Below, piece by piece: positions 17,246 to 25,781 of a DNA stretch of 37,034 nt. Position numbers and translations under genes: made by a program. The first letter of the stretch is position 1, and the number at the start of each line of letters is the position of its first letter. The DNA comes from Catenovulum agarivorans DS-2 (GTDB taxonomy: Bacteria; Pseudomonadota; Gammaproteobacteria; Enterobacterales; Alteromonadaceae): positions 1 to 37,034 of the forward strand of contig NZ_ARZY01000045.1 of assembly GCF_000568405.1 (NCBI RefSeq), in the 5' to 3' direction. The notes beneath the pieces are model-generated. The model did no database searches, was not told the DNA's origin, and worked only from the letters and a program-made list of their open reading frames with translations.

Positions 17246-17404
17246 TTAACCTCGCGCATAATTTTCAAGCTTACCTAAGTCTTTTTCCACTTTTGCAGCC
17301 AAAGCTTGCTTGACAAACTCATATGGTAAATCAGGGTTATCTTTCAGAGCAGCCTGAATTTTCACTTCAAGCTCTTCTTCTGTTAAATTGCTTAAATTAG
17401 CCAT
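17246..17404 (-). CDS. 52-residue ParD-like antitoxin remnant or small antitoxin
   Basis: This short reading frame (MANLSNLTEEELEVKIQAAL, then KDNPDLPYEFVKQALAAKVEKDLGKLENYARG) is preceded by an AGGG ribosome-binding site. It ends one base before the HEPN start, which suggests real translation. Its NPDLPYEFVKQAL core resembles NPDLSFEFVRESL in the ParD-like antitoxin at 14478-14708, but the DNA-binding N-terminal part is absent. It may be a degenerate antitoxin or a small leader gene for the HEPN gene. Confidence 0.5.
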   Translation of the reverse strand: MANLSNLTEEELEVKIQAALKDNPDLPYEFVKQALAAKVEKDLGKLENYARG

Positions 17405-17510
17405 TGTATTAATCCCTAATTTTCAAACGTACTTAAAGTGTAACAGCATAAAGATATTTGTAGCAATTAATAGTAAACTAAAGCCAGCGCAAGCAATTAA
17501 GGATTCAACA

Positions 17511-18107
17511 ATGTCTACCGTCACAAAACAACAAAACATAACAGTAGAAGAATACTTAAACGGTGAATTAATTAGTGACACCAAACACGAACTGGTTAAC
17601 GGCCAAGTATATGCAATGACGGGGGCAAGCAAAAACCACGAACGTATATCACTTAATATCTTGTCAGAATTTAAATACCATCTCAAAAATTCACCATGCG
17701 AACCCTTTGGTTCAGACATAAAAATAAAAGTGCGAGATAACTTTTATTACCCTGATGCATTGGTAGATTGTAGCGTTGATGAAACAACCCCATACTACAC
17801 AAAAACACCAGTGATTGCGGTTGAAGTAATTTCAAAATCAACCCGAAAAATAGACGAACAAATAAAACGCATGGAATACATAAACATTCCAACATTAGTC
17901 GAATACGTAATAATTGAACAAGACTATGTAGATGTAGCGGTATTTCGTAAAAGCGACCAGTGGCGACCAACCCATTACTTTTTAGGCGATGAAATTCACT
18001 TTGAATCGATAGGTCTAACACTCGCAGTAGAAGAAATATACTCACGCGTAAACAACGAAGACATGAATGAATACACAGCCAAAAAACAAGCGAAGCAACA
18101 AAACTAG
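17511..18107 (+). CDS. Uma2-family putative restriction-endonuclease-like protein
   Basis: This 198-residue protein of the Uma2 (DUF820) family has the PD-(D/E)XK-like core: YYPDALVDC (about residues 80-90), then AVEVISKSTRKID (about 103-115). The N-terminus is ITVEEYLNGELISDTKHELVNGQVYAMTGAS, typical of the family. The cellular function of Uma2 proteins is not established. I chose the ATG at 17511 because AAGGA lies just upstream. It is on the plus strand just ahead of the MntA-like gene, with one base between the stop and the next ATG, so it is probably part of that operon. Confidence 0.82.
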   Translation: MSTVTKQQNITVEEYLNGELISDTKHELVNGQVYAMTGASKNHERISLNILSEFKYHLKNSPCEPFGSDIKIKVRDNFYYPDALVDCSVDETTPYYTKTPVIAVEVISKSTRKIDEQIKRMEYINIPTLVEYVIIEQDYVDVAVFRKSDQWRPTHYFLGDEIHFESIGLTLAVEEIYSRVNNEDMNEYTAKKQAKQQN

Positions 18108-18108
18108 C

Positions 18109-18501
18109 ATGCCAAACCAAACCATAATAAACAAAATAAAACAACTAGCTACAGACAATAGCGACGTAGAAATACTCTGGCTATATGGTTCACAAGCGCG
18201 TAACACAGCAAATGAAAAAAGCGACTACGATCTTGCAATAAAATTTAAAAACCACATAGAAGACGCGCTCGACAGAAGACTCAGGCCAGAGCTACTTGCA
18301 ATGGACTGGCAAGAACACATAGAAAAACCAATATCCATAATAGACATAACCCAAGTAGACATACCACTAGCCTACGCCGTAGTAATGGACAACTGCATGC
18401 TCGTTAGTAAAAATGAATTGGAGCTATACGAACGCGAGCGCATTATAATGTCAAAATACTGTACAGATTACTTGTACCATAGGAAGCACAATGGCGAATG
18501 A
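18109..18501 (+). CDS. mntA: MntA-type nucleotidyltransferase antitoxin
   Basis: This 130-residue MNT-fold nucleotidyltransferase has the canonical GSX10DXD signature: GSQARNTANEKSDYD, with G27, S28, D39 and D41. In the type VII HEPN/MNT system, MntA AMPylates the HEPN toxin on a tyrosine of its RX4HXY motif and so silences it. The downstream HEPN gene overlaps it by 11 bases and carries exactly that motif. It starts one base after the Uma2 stop. The first 14 residues of a longer frame overlap Uma2 and are not needed. Confidence 0.88.
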   Translation: MPNQTIINKIKQLATDNSDVEILWLYGSQARNTANEKSDYDLAIKFKNHIEDALDRRLRPELLAMDWQEHIEKPISIIDITQVDIPLAYAVVMDNCMLVSKNELELYERERIIMSKYCTDYLYHRKHNGE

Positions 18502-18901
18502 ATATGCGCTTGCAATAACAGAGCACGTAAAAGAGCAACAATCTGACCTAGAGCAAATAAAAGCAACTCTAGAGAGCAGAATGTGGACAAGGGTAGAAAG
18601 ACGCGCAGCCGAACGAATTATTCAAGTAATGGTAGAAGCTTGTATAGGAGTAAGTAAACACTACCTGAAAAAACAAAACATAACCACGCCATCAGACACA
18701 TACAAAATATTTTTACAGTTAGCCGAACAAGGCATAATCACTCAACAAGAACTACAAACTTGGCGCAAAGTTATTGGCATGCGTAACGCCATAGTGCACG
18801 ACTATTTAAATTTAGACGAACGCGTGCTCGCCAACATAGTACAAAACGGCCTGTACAATACACTGGCCGACTTTGTAAACAAACTAGCAAACGAGTTATA
18901 A
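18491..18901 (+). CDS. hepT: HepT-type HEPN RNase toxin
   Basis: This 136-residue all-helical HEPN protein of the DUF86/HepT family has the RX4HXY motif intact as R98-N-A-I-V-H103-D-Y105 (RNAIVHDY). This is the RNase site, and Y105 is the expected AMPylation site. The N-terminal half has ERRAAERIIQVMVEACIGVSKHYL, which packs in the HEPN dimer. It overlaps the MntA-like gene by 11 bases, antitoxin first. Its likely action is RNA cleavage inhibited by the upstream protein; this is known for the family and inferred here. Confidence 0.88.
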   Translation: MANEYALAITEHVKEQQSDLEQIKATLESRMWTRVERRAAERIIQVMVEACIGVSKHYLKKQNITTPSDTYKIFLQLAEQGIITQQELQTWRKVIGMRNAIVHDYLNLDERVLANIVQNGLYNTLADFVNKLANEL

Positions 18902-18904
18902 CCA

Positions 18905-19393
18905 ATGAAAATAGACAACAAACGTTTAATACTGTTTAAACAGAATTGGAATGAAGCACAACGCAACCAAGCCAAACTGAATTCATCTCTTACACGTTTA
19001 GCTGCAACATTTCCACTACAAGCCAACTTTTTGCAACATTCATCCGAGCAGAAAATAGAATCAATAGACGCATTTAGAGTGCGCTTTGCTGATTTACAAG
19101 ACTGCATAGGCAATAAACTATTTAAAGGTGTACTGCTATTGGAAGAAGAACAACCAACCTCTACGTTAGACACCTTACACAAAATGGAAAAACGGCAAAT
19201 TTTGCCAGATGTCGAATTATGGCGAGAAATAAGACACGCCAGAAATGCGTTTGCGCACGACTACCCAGAAAGCGATCAAGAAAAAGCCGACACTCTCAAT
19301 TATGCATTTGACTTAGCACCAGAGTTAGAGAAAATACTGAATAACGTACAAGTGTATTGCCAACAACAGTTAGAGATAAATTTATGCGACTAA
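18905..19393 (+). CDS. Second HEPN-domain protein
   Basis: This 162-residue helical protein carries an intact HEPN RX4HXY motif as R113-N-A-F-A-H118-D-Y120 (RNAFAHDY). The N-terminal half (about 1-90) is longer than in HepT and includes SIDAFRVRFADLQDCIGNKLFKG, seen in a HEPN subfamily whose partners follow downstream. It starts three bases after the HepT-like stop and overlaps the next MNT gene by 10 bases. Here the HEPN gene comes first, the reverse of the preceding module. It is probably an RNase toxin. Confidence 0.82.
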   Translation: MKIDNKRLILFKQNWNEAQRNQAKLNSSLTRLAATFPLQANFLQHSSEQKIESIDAFRVRFADLQDCIGNKLFKGVLLLEEEQPTSTLDTLHKMEKRQILPDVELWREIRHARNAFAHDYPESDQEKADTLNYAFDLAPELEKILNNVQVYCQQQLEINLCD

Positions 19394-19683
19394 CCGACAC
19401 GCAAATTCAAAATATATGCAACAGTGGCAAAAAGATATTTGGTGAAAACTGTAACGTATGGTTATTTGGCTCAAGAGTAGACGATGCCAAAAAAGGTGGT
19501 GACATTGACTTATTTTTTGAAGTAGACCCAACCACCACACCAGGTAGGCAAAAAATTAAACTAGCGGTCTTATTAGAAGATTATTTTGGCGAACAAAAAA
19601 TAGACCTAGTACTACACCAAAGAAACACGCCTGAGCAACCCATTCATCAATGGGCTAAACATACAGGCGTAAAACTTTGTTAA
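19384..19683 (+). CDS. Second MNT nucleotidyltransferase (antitoxin of the second HEPN)
   Basis: This 99-residue minimal nucleotidyltransferase has the catalytic pattern GSRVDDAKKGGDID (G29, S30, D40, D42), one residue shorter between GS and DXD than in the neighbouring MntA-like protein. The C-terminal half has KLAVLLEDYFGEQKIDLVLHQR. I chose the ATG at 19384, inside the HEPN 3' end; earlier frames add only overlapping residues. It is probably the antitoxin or modifier of the HEPN protein just upstream. It is convergent with the phosphohexomutase gene, nine bases away, with no obvious terminator between them. Confidence 0.82.
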   Translation: MRLTDTQIQNICNSGKKIFGENCNVWLFGSRVDDAKKGGDIDLFFEVDPTTTPGRQKIKLAVLLEDYFGEQKIDLVLHQRNTPEQPIHQWAKHTGVKLC

Positions 19684-19691
19684 AGTGCTAC

Positions 19692-21119
19692 CTAAAGCCC
19701 CAACAAAAACTCTAATGCTTTAGTTAACAACTGCTGCGCAGCTTGGGTAGATGCCGACTCAACATAACAACGCAGCTCAGGTGCATTGCCAGACGGTCTA
19801 AAATGTACAACGTCCGCATTATTCATGGTAATACGCAAACCATCAGTCGTATTCACATTATTAACCGCAGTAAAACCTAATGCAGTAGCCACTTTTTCAG
19901 GTTGTGTGGTTAACTCAGCAATTAACGCCTTACTCTTATCAGTGGCAAAATCTTTAAGCCTATCACTTACAGTAAAACGTGGCGGTAAAGTTTTTAACTG
20001 CTCAGCTAACGTAGCCTTTTGTGTTAACAAAGCAAATGCAGGTAATAAGGCATCACGCGTTGGTAGGGCTTTTAAACTTTTGCCCTCAACCAAAACATCG
20101 CTACCCAACAAATAGCCACCGTTAGCCTCAAAACCTGCAATGGCTGCAAATTCATCTGCTAAATCAGCAGCTAACACAGAAAACTCAGCAATAACATAAG
20201 GCGAGCCAATTTTAGTGCGCACAACCTTAGTAAACAAAGCAGACTGCTCAATAGCGGTATTACAACTAACTGGCACAGCTAACGCCTGAATATTTAACGC
20301 CTTGCTACACAACAAACCTAAAATATCACCACGTAACCAATTACCATTTTCATCAGCAATTAACGGGCGATCACCATCACCATCGGTAGAAAATATCGCA
20401 TCAAAGGCAAACTCTTTGCTCCACGCTTGCGCTTTTGCTTGGTCTTCAGCTGAAACAGCCTCAGTATCAATAGCAACAAACTCATTGCTGCGCTCTAGGC
20501 TAGTTACCTGTGCGCCCAAAGCCTCAAAAATTTGGCGATAAATATCCCGACCAGCACTTGAATGCTCGTAAATACCAATGCTCTTACCAGCAAGTGCATC
20601 AGCAGGGTATAAAGAAGTATAACGCTCGATATAAGCTGTTTTAGCAGCATCATCTACAGCTAACTCAGCTAAATCCAAGCTATCATCTAACGCGGTAAAT
20701 TCAGCTTGTTCAGCTAAAATAGCCAACTCATCTGCTTTAGAAATTTCGCCATCCGGGCGATAAAATTTTAAGCCGTTGCGGTCAAACGGAATATGGCTAC
20801 CAGTAACCATAATAGCCGGCATATTGTCTTGCATGGCTTTATACGCCAACGCAGGCGTAGGCACCACACCATAATACACAGACTTTATACCCAACTGCTG
20901 CAAACCCGCAGCACAAGCTTGCGCCATAGCATAACTGCTAGGGCGGTTATCAATAGCGATAGCCACAGTAGTAAAAGCAAAGTTTTGTTGCATAACCTTA
21001 GCAAACGAAACCGCAAAAGCCGCGCAAACACTTGGGGTAAAACCAACCACCAAACCACGGGCACCACTGGTGCCAAACTGTACACCTGAATTTTTAATAA
21101 CGTTTGAAGTAACTAACAT
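19692..21119 (-). CDS. Phosphomannomutase/phosphoglucomutase-family enzyme
   Basis: This enzyme of about 475 residues, of the alpha-D-phosphohexomutase superfamily, would interconvert sugar 6- and 1-phosphates. The four loops are visible. They are GTSGARG near the N-terminus, a catalytic serine loop VTGSHIPFDRNGLKFY (S in place within TGSHIP), the metal loop FSTDGDGDRP, and a C-terminal phosphate loop FRPSGNAPELRCYVE. The sugar-specificity loop reads FEANGGYLLG instead of the common GGE(Q/M)S. I chose the ATG at 21119 since AGGAT lies eight bases before it; the in-frame TTG at 21125 is too close to that site. It probably supplies a sugar phosphate for the exopolysaccharide locus. Confidence 0.88.
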   Translation of the reverse strand: MLVTSNVIKNSGVQFGTSGARGLVVGFTPSVCAAFAVSFAKVMQQNFAFTTVAIAIDNRPSSYAMAQACAAGLQQLGIKSVYYGVVPTPALAYKAMQDNMPAIMVTGSHIPFDRNGLKFYRPDGEISKADELAILAEQAEFTALDDSLDLAELAVDDAAKTAYIERYTSLYPADALAGKSIGIYEHSSAGRDIYRQIFEALGAQVTSLERSNEFVAIDTEAVSAEDQAKAQAWSKEFAFDAIFSTDGDGDRPLIADENGNWLRGDILGLLCSKALNIQALAVPVSCNTAIEQSALFTKVVRTKIGSPYVIAEFSVLAADLADEFAAIAGFEANGGYLLGSDVLVEGKSLKALPTRDALLPAFALLTQKATLAEQLKTLPPRFTVSDRLKDFATDKSKALIAELTTQPEKVATALGFTAVNNVNTTDGLRITMNNADVVHFRPSGNAPELRCYVESASTQAAQQLLTKALEFLLGL

Positions 21120-21128
21120 AACCAAATC

Positions 21129-23306
21129 CTATAGCTCAAAATACGCGCTACGTAACCTATCTTGATGACGCTGCAAATAACTCGTACCTTTACGGCCAAA
21201 GTTATTAAAGTGATTATCTAAATGATAAAAAGTACGCGCCTCATCCGCTAAACCAAAGGTTAAGCCATTGTGCTCTTCGCCCACCAAAGTATGTAACGAA
21301 TAATTCCAATCAGCACGCATACGCACATTCGCATAACGCGTATTAACATCTTTACGCGCACCAAAGTTATAAGTAAAACCTAAACCAATGGTTTTTTGAT
21401 AAGTGTCGGTATAAACAAAAGCAGAATTTAAACCCTCAACCGGATCACGCGTTGCTTTAAACGACAAATTAACCTCAAAGTCATCAAAATAACGGCTAAC
21501 CAATAAATCTAAGCCAGTATCGCCCGCCCAATAAGTACCATACTTAGCCAAAAAGCTGGTATTTAACCAAGGTGAATAATAACGATACTTAACTAAAGAA
21601 ACATTGCGGTCGCGATACTTAGGCAACTCGCCATAACACTCAAACAAAGCTTTTGACGGGTCACGCACACACGTAGGGTTATAACCTAACTCACTCTCGC
21701 CCGAATACTTATAATTACCTGTATATAAAAATAGCTGATGCTGGCCGCTGTCACTCTGCCAACCTAACTCGCCACTTGTAACAGTGTAATCTTGCGAAAA
21801 ACGCCCATAAGTCACTAAACCCATAGTGTTAAACGGTAAATTAAACGCCTGATTCAAAGTAAAGTTATACAAACCAGTTTGTTGGCGGTTGCCAGCAAAA
21901 CCGTTACCATCACGAAAATCTTCAGACTCAACTAACTGCAAAAGATGAAACGCAGTAGCCGTTAAACCCGGCCATAACGGAATAGGCAACTCAGCATGGG
22001 TGGCTAAAGCAATAGAATAATCCAACATACCCAGCTCGGTACCGACAGTTGAATTAACATGCGGATACAAAGTAATTTTTGGTTTTAACCAAAAGCTAGA
22101 ATCTTGATCTAACCAAGTAGTATCCGCAGCCTGATTACCCGCGGTAATTTGCAACTCACCACCTTTTAAAAAGTTACGATAGGCAACAACAGAAGACGAA
22201 ACAGAATCAACCACAATACCCGCTTGGGTAATTTCTACCGCAAACGATTCAAGCTGCTGCGGCGCATATTGGGCAACTATTGCCATCACCACAGAAAAAG
22301 TATCGATATGGTTGCCGCTGTATCGATTATTTTCAACTCGAAGCGTTAAATGCGAACCCGCCTGATTTAAACCTAATTTAAAATCAGTAAACCTGCGCTT
22401 ACGCAAAGCTTGGCGAATTAATAATAACGGCTCGGCTTGCTGAGCACTAGGCGTTTCAACTTGTTTAATACCAGTTTGAATAACATTTTCAGCTAAAGCA
22501 GGGGTAATAGCCGCGCGAGTTTGGTACATATTGGTGCTTACGCCAATGCCCCAATAGGTGTGATTAGTTAAATTATCTTCACTGGCACCCAACATAGCTT
22601 TAGCAAAAAAGCGGGTATTGCCACCTAACCAATCTTTTGGGGTAGAAAGCTCAACCCCATAATTAGCACTGACTGCATCGTACTCAGCCAACAGCGCGCC
22701 CCACTCGTAAGGCTGCCATTTAACCGCACCGAATACACCATCCATACGGCCCAAACCAGAGTCAGTAGCCCCCACACCAATGGAGGCATCTAAATTAAAA
22801 TCAACAAAATATTTAGACAACACCGCATACTTACCATCATACCGATCTAAAGCCCCCCCCAAATCTTGTATACCGACAGCAAGCTTAAACCAATCTTCAG
22901 GGATATAGGGCAAAGTAAATTTAATATTGGCGGATAAATCAGAGCCTTTAGTTGTAGTATTCGCGTAAGCTGAATTACGGCCTGTTACCTCTAAATAATC
23001 AGAAAGCCCAGCAGCAAAATGAAAGTTTGGGGTGGAAGTGTAATGCCCACTCAACTCGGATTGATTACCATGAGTAAAAATTATTTCGCCATCACCAAAG
23101 TTATAAGCAGATGGCACATTAAAGTAACCAGAAAAACCTTGGAAAGAGGTTGTAACATCCGGCCGCTTAGCATCGCTGCTAGAGCCATTATTAACAGAGC
23201 CTGCATTAGCAGAAGAAACAACAGCAAAGGTTGAAGCCACTATGCATGAAGTAAAAGTAGATGAAGCAACAGCATTAGATAAAACAGAAAGTTTAAACAC
23301 GCGCAT
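21129..23306 (-). CDS. YjbH/WbfB-type outer-membrane exopolysaccharide protein
   Basis: This 725-residue protein has a signal peptide (hydrophobic region ending near SANA, about residue 35) and is rich in beta strands. It begins after the signal with QGFSGYFNVPSAYNFGDGEIIFTHGNQ, as in YjbH/WbfB family proteins encoded in exopolysaccharide and capsule loci. Family members are outer-membrane and linked to polysaccharide secretion. AGGA lies ten bases before the ATG. The phosphohexomutase gene follows nine bases later, so the two are probably co-transcribed. A G8 tract (22853-22860) lies within the reading frame. Confidence 0.85.
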   Translation of the reverse strand: MRVFKLSVLSNAVASSTFTSCIVASTFAVVSSANAGSVNNGSSSDAKRPDVTTSFQGFSGYFNVPSAYNFGDGEIIFTHGNQSELSGHYTSTPNFHFAAGLSDYLEVTGRNSAYANTTTKGSDLSANIKFTLPYIPEDWFKLAVGIQDLGGALDRYDGKYAVLSKYFVDFNLDASIGVGATDSGLGRMDGVFGAVKWQPYEWGALLAEYDAVSANYGVELSTPKDWLGGNTRFFAKAMLGASEDNLTNHTYWGIGVSTNMYQTRAAITPALAENVIQTGIKQVETPSAQQAEPLLLIRQALRKRRFTDFKLGLNQAGSHLTLRVENNRYSGNHIDTFSVVMAIVAQYAPQQLESFAVEITQAGIVVDSVSSSVVAYRNFLKGGELQITAGNQAADTTWLDQDSSFWLKPKITLYPHVNSTVGTELGMLDYSIALATHAELPIPLWPGLTATAFHLLQLVESEDFRDGNGFAGNRQQTGLYNFTLNQAFNLPFNTMGLVTYGRFSQDYTVTSGELGWQSDSGQHQLFLYTGNYKYSGESELGYNPTCVRDPSKALFECYGELPKYRDRNVSLVKYRYYSPWLNTSFLAKYGTYWAGDTGLDLLVSRYFDDFEVNLSFKATRDPVEGLNSAFVYTDTYQKTIGLGFTYNFGARKDVNTRYANVRMRADWNYSLHTLVGEEHNGLTFGLADEARTFYHLDNHFNNFGRKGTSYLQRHQDRLRSAYFEL
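22853..22860 (-). repeat. G8 homopolymer inside the yjbH-like gene
   Basis: Eight consecutive G on the minus strand encode part of DLGGALD of the YjbH-like protein (about residue 150). A one-base length change would shift the frame and truncate the product. Confidence 0.75.
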
Positions 23307-23343
23307 TGTTATTGTTCCTAAAGGCGTTAAGCCCTAAAAGCAA

Positions 23344-23372
23344 AAAGGCCGAACAAAGCCGGCCTTTAAAAA
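23344..23372 (-). terminator. Rho-independent terminator downstream of wecA
   Basis: On the minus strand AAAGGCCG pairs perfectly with CGGCCTTT (8 bp, 8-base loop, 23344-23367) and is followed by a run of T residues. It lies 20 bases after the wecA stop and before yjbH, so it separates the wecA transcript from yjbH and the phosphohexomutase gene. Confidence 0.85.
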
Positions 23373-23386
23373 CAAAGTAAAATTAA

Positions 23387-24490
23387 TTATAAATGTTTGG
23401 CGCTAACCAATTTAGCCTGCCTTTTGCGAATGCGTTTTACCGTGCTGCGGCGCACCCAGCGCACTAACTTCCATACACGAATAAGCGCATAACAATAAAC
23501 AGAAAATACCGCTAAAAAGCTAACAAACATAATCCACTCAGGTATTTGATAAATTTCACCCGCGATACCAAAACCAGAATATACACACGATAAGCTAAAA
23601 ATAATTAATAGCGACTGGCGCGAGCTAAAACCAGCACGTAAGAAAATATGGTGTAGGTGGTCTCTGTCTGGCAAAAACGCTGACTGGCCTTTACGTACAC
23701 GGCGATAAATAATTGCCGCCATATCCATTAATGGAATACCAATAATCCATAATGCGGTTACTGTTCTAAACGCGGCTTCACCAGTTTTAGAAGCATCGCC
23801 TTGAGTGCCCAAAGTTAATAGCCAAATAACACTTAAGCCAATAAACATAGAGCCAGCGTCACCCATAAATATTTTTTTAACCGGGCCAGGTACTAGGCTT
23901 AAGTTAAAGGCTAAATAAGGCACAATGGCACAAACTAAAATAATTGGTAGGGCGATAAAGTCTTGCTGATTGGCTAAATAAAACAAGATACCAACGCTAG
24001 CAAAGGTATTTAGCGCTAACGAACCAGCAAGGCCGTCGATACCGTCGGTCATATTAAAGGCGTTAATGGCGCCAATAACCGCAACAAAGGTTAACAAGGC
24101 ACCAAACACACTAATATCAATTGACCCTAAGCCAACTAAATTACCAAGGTCGTGGATATAAATATCAGCACCGAACACCATTATGCTAGCAATAAGTATT
24201 TGCGACACTATGCGGGAGCGCACGCTTAAATTGTGGTAGTCGTCTAACACGCCTAAAAACACAACAAAAGCCGATGATATTAAAAATAAAGTAATAAGCT
24301 TTTCGCTAGGGAATGCCAACATACAGGCAAACATGGTGGCTATGTAAAAAGCAATACCGCCAACAAGCGGAATTGAGCCTTTATGTACTTTTCGTGCATT
24401 GGGTTTGTCAACCAAACCAACTTTTTCGGCGAAAGGTTTTAAAATAAATACAGATGCAAAACTAATAGCAATCGCGGCTATTATTTCCAT
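23387..24490 (-). CDS. wecA: WecA-type UDP-GlcNAc:undecaprenyl-phosphate transferase
   Basis: This 367-residue polytopic inner-membrane enzyme would start the polysaccharide unit by moving GlcNAc-1-phosphate onto undecaprenyl phosphate. It has the family motifs FNMTDGIDGLAGS (about residues 145-157), KKIFMGDAGSMFIGL (about 205-219), and the cytoplasmic loop PDRDHLHHIFLRAG with HLHH near residue 280. Many hydrophobic helices surround them. CGGAG precedes the ATG by six or seven bases. It is preceded by a 344-base gap, so it is likely transcribed from its own promoter, and is followed by a terminator. Confidence 0.93.
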   Translation of the reverse strand: MEIIAAIAISFASVFILKPFAEKVGLVDKPNARKVHKGSIPLVGGIAFYIATMFACMLAFPSEKLITLFLISSAFVVFLGVLDDYHNLSVRSRIVSQILIASIMVFGADIYIHDLGNLVGLGSIDISVFGALLTFVAVIGAINAFNMTDGIDGLAGSLALNTFASVGILFYLANQQDFIALPIILVCAIVPYLAFNLSLVPGPVKKIFMGDAGSMFIGLSVIWLLTLGTQGDASKTGEAAFRTVTALWIIGIPLMDMAAIIYRRVRKGQSAFLPDRDHLHHIFLRAGFSSRQSLLIIFSLSCVYSGFGIAGEIYQIPEWIMFVSFLAVFSVYCYALIRVWKLVRWVRRSTVKRIRKRQAKLVSAKHL

Positions 24491-24834
24491 TATAAACTCC
24501 GTTTTAAGAGACAGTAAATCAAACAGGCGCTATGATACAACAGCTAATAGGCCTTGAATATGACAAAATTTAAAAAATTGTCCGTAGTTCTCAATTCGTT
24601 CTCCAAACAACCACAAAAAAGCCACCAAACCACATATCAAACACAAACCACCTACAAACTTCCCCTCTAAAAAAACATTTATTTAACACCACTGTAAAAA
24701 CTTTCAAATAATAGATTCAATGCGCTTCAAATCTCGAACTTTTAGAACTATTTATTAAACTTTTTACCCTGAATGATTTTGCAGTTTAATATCGAACACA
24801 TGTATTATTAAAGCAATATCACGAAAAGGTTCTT
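24491..24834. other. 344-base intergenic region between pssE-like gene and wecA
   Basis: No gene or RNA is recognised. The region is AT-rich. It contains an imperfect palindrome (GACAAAATTT / AAAAATTGTC, about 24562-24582) that could be a regulatory site upstream of wecA, and no clear hairpin terminator for the pssE-like gene. The CGGAG ribosome-binding site of wecA is at its wecA end. Confidence 0.5.
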
Positions 24835-25287
24835 TCAATCATGTTCTAACTCAAATAGCTTCAAAATTCTATCAACATCATCAAACTTATTGACCTCATA
24901 AGGAGCATATTGGCTTTCGTAGCACTCTTGAATTGCCTCACTTAACTTACTGAAATCATAGCAGACTGCACCATAGTTGTTTTCTCTAACGTAATCGGCT
25001 ATCTGGGATTGGTGTTTATCTTTTCTACTTAGGTTAGGGACAACTAAAACTTGCCTTCTCAACTCAAGAAGCTTATATACAGAACCTGCACCCGCATGGG
25101 TCACAATTACATCAGCCCACTGGTAATAATCATAAATATTCTCAACGAAGTCTATAAACTGACAATTAACTGTTGGTTCATGATTTTTTGGAGTTTGCAC
25201 AATTATTTCGTGCCTTCCAGTTAAGTCCATCACTGATTCTATTAACTGTTCAAATTCAGTCGTACCTGTTGTAACAAAAACCTTCAT
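24835..25287 (-). CDS. PssE/Alg13-like glycosyltransferase subunit
   Basis: This 150-residue protein resembles the C-terminal half of a GT28-type enzyme, the Alg13/PssE class. It has MKVFVTTGTTEFEQLIE at the N-terminus, IVTHAGAGSVYKLLEL (about residues 60-75) and VVPNLSRKDKHQSQIADYV (about 82-100), which form the nucleotide-sugar site. It is cytoplasmic and needs its partner PssD/Alg14-like protein for membrane attachment. The two genes overlap by four bases (ATGA). The sugar transferred cannot be read. Confidence 0.88.
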   Translation of the reverse strand: MKVFVTTGTTEFEQLIESVMDLTGRHEIIVQTPKNHEPTVNCQFIDFVENIYDYYQWADVIVTHAGAGSVYKLLELRRQVLVVPNLSRKDKHQSQIADYVRENNYGAVCYDFSKLSEAIQECYESQYAPYEVNKFDDVDRILKLFELEHD

Positions 25288-25781
25288 AGCCTTCCTTTGT
25301 ATATTGCAGATTTATAGTACTTTTTCATTGTTATATTTTGAACATAAAATAAACTAACAAATTTATAGAACAATCGTCCTGAAATAGAAGGCTCTGAGAA
25401 ACGCGACCAACTCTCTAACCCGACCGTTTTAACACCTAAACAGTGCAGAATAAAGGTCGGCAACAATGAAACTCCAGGACCTGTTGAAATAACACCCACC
25501 ACATTATAACGTTGATAGACCTTGAGCGTCCGCCAAGCTTGCATTAACAATGTGGGTATCAGATAGCATAAAGTCTTAAAACTTGATTGCTTATCTCTGA
25601 TCTCCCTACATCTAATATACTCAACAACTTCACTTTGAATTGATAAGCTATTTCCTGCATCAGTGATGGCAACAAACTGGATGTTTTCCTTGGCTTTACC
25701 TGCCAATAAATTCGCAAGCCTTCTCATTTGCTCTTGGTGTCCACCAGAACCATATGTCAGTACGATAGTCTTAATACTCAT
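25284..25781 (-). CDS. PssD/Alg14-like glycosyltransferase subunit
   Basis: This 165-residue protein of the Alg14/PssD family starts with VLTYGSGGHQEQMRRLANLL, a Gly-rich loop near the N-terminus. It continues with GVISTGPGVSLLPTFILHCLGVKTVGLESWSRFSEPS and the C-terminal FVSLFYVQNITMKKYYKSAIYKGRL, as in Alg14. It anchors the PssE/Alg13-like partner to the membrane acceptor. It overlaps the upstream PL14-like gene and the downstream partner by four bases each. Confidence 0.88.
   Translation of the reverse strand: MSIKTIVLTYGSGGHQEQMRRLANLLAGKAKENIQFVAITDAGNSLSIQSEVVEYIRCREIRDKQSSFKTLCYLIPTLLMQAWRTLKVYQRYNVVGVISTGPGVSLLPTFILHCLGVKTVGLESWSRFSEPSISGRLFYKFVSLFYVQNITMKKYYKSAIYKGRL

Noticed and set aside
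17683-18144. Minus-strand frame of 153 codons across the Uma2 gene
   Set aside because: It is antisense to Uma2, rich in Leu/Phe/Cys, and does not resemble a known family; the plus-strand genes explain the sequence.
24560-24672. Short plus-strand ORF in the gap upstream of wecA
   Set aside because: Under 40 codons, Gln/Thr-rich, no ribosome-binding site of note and no family resemblance.
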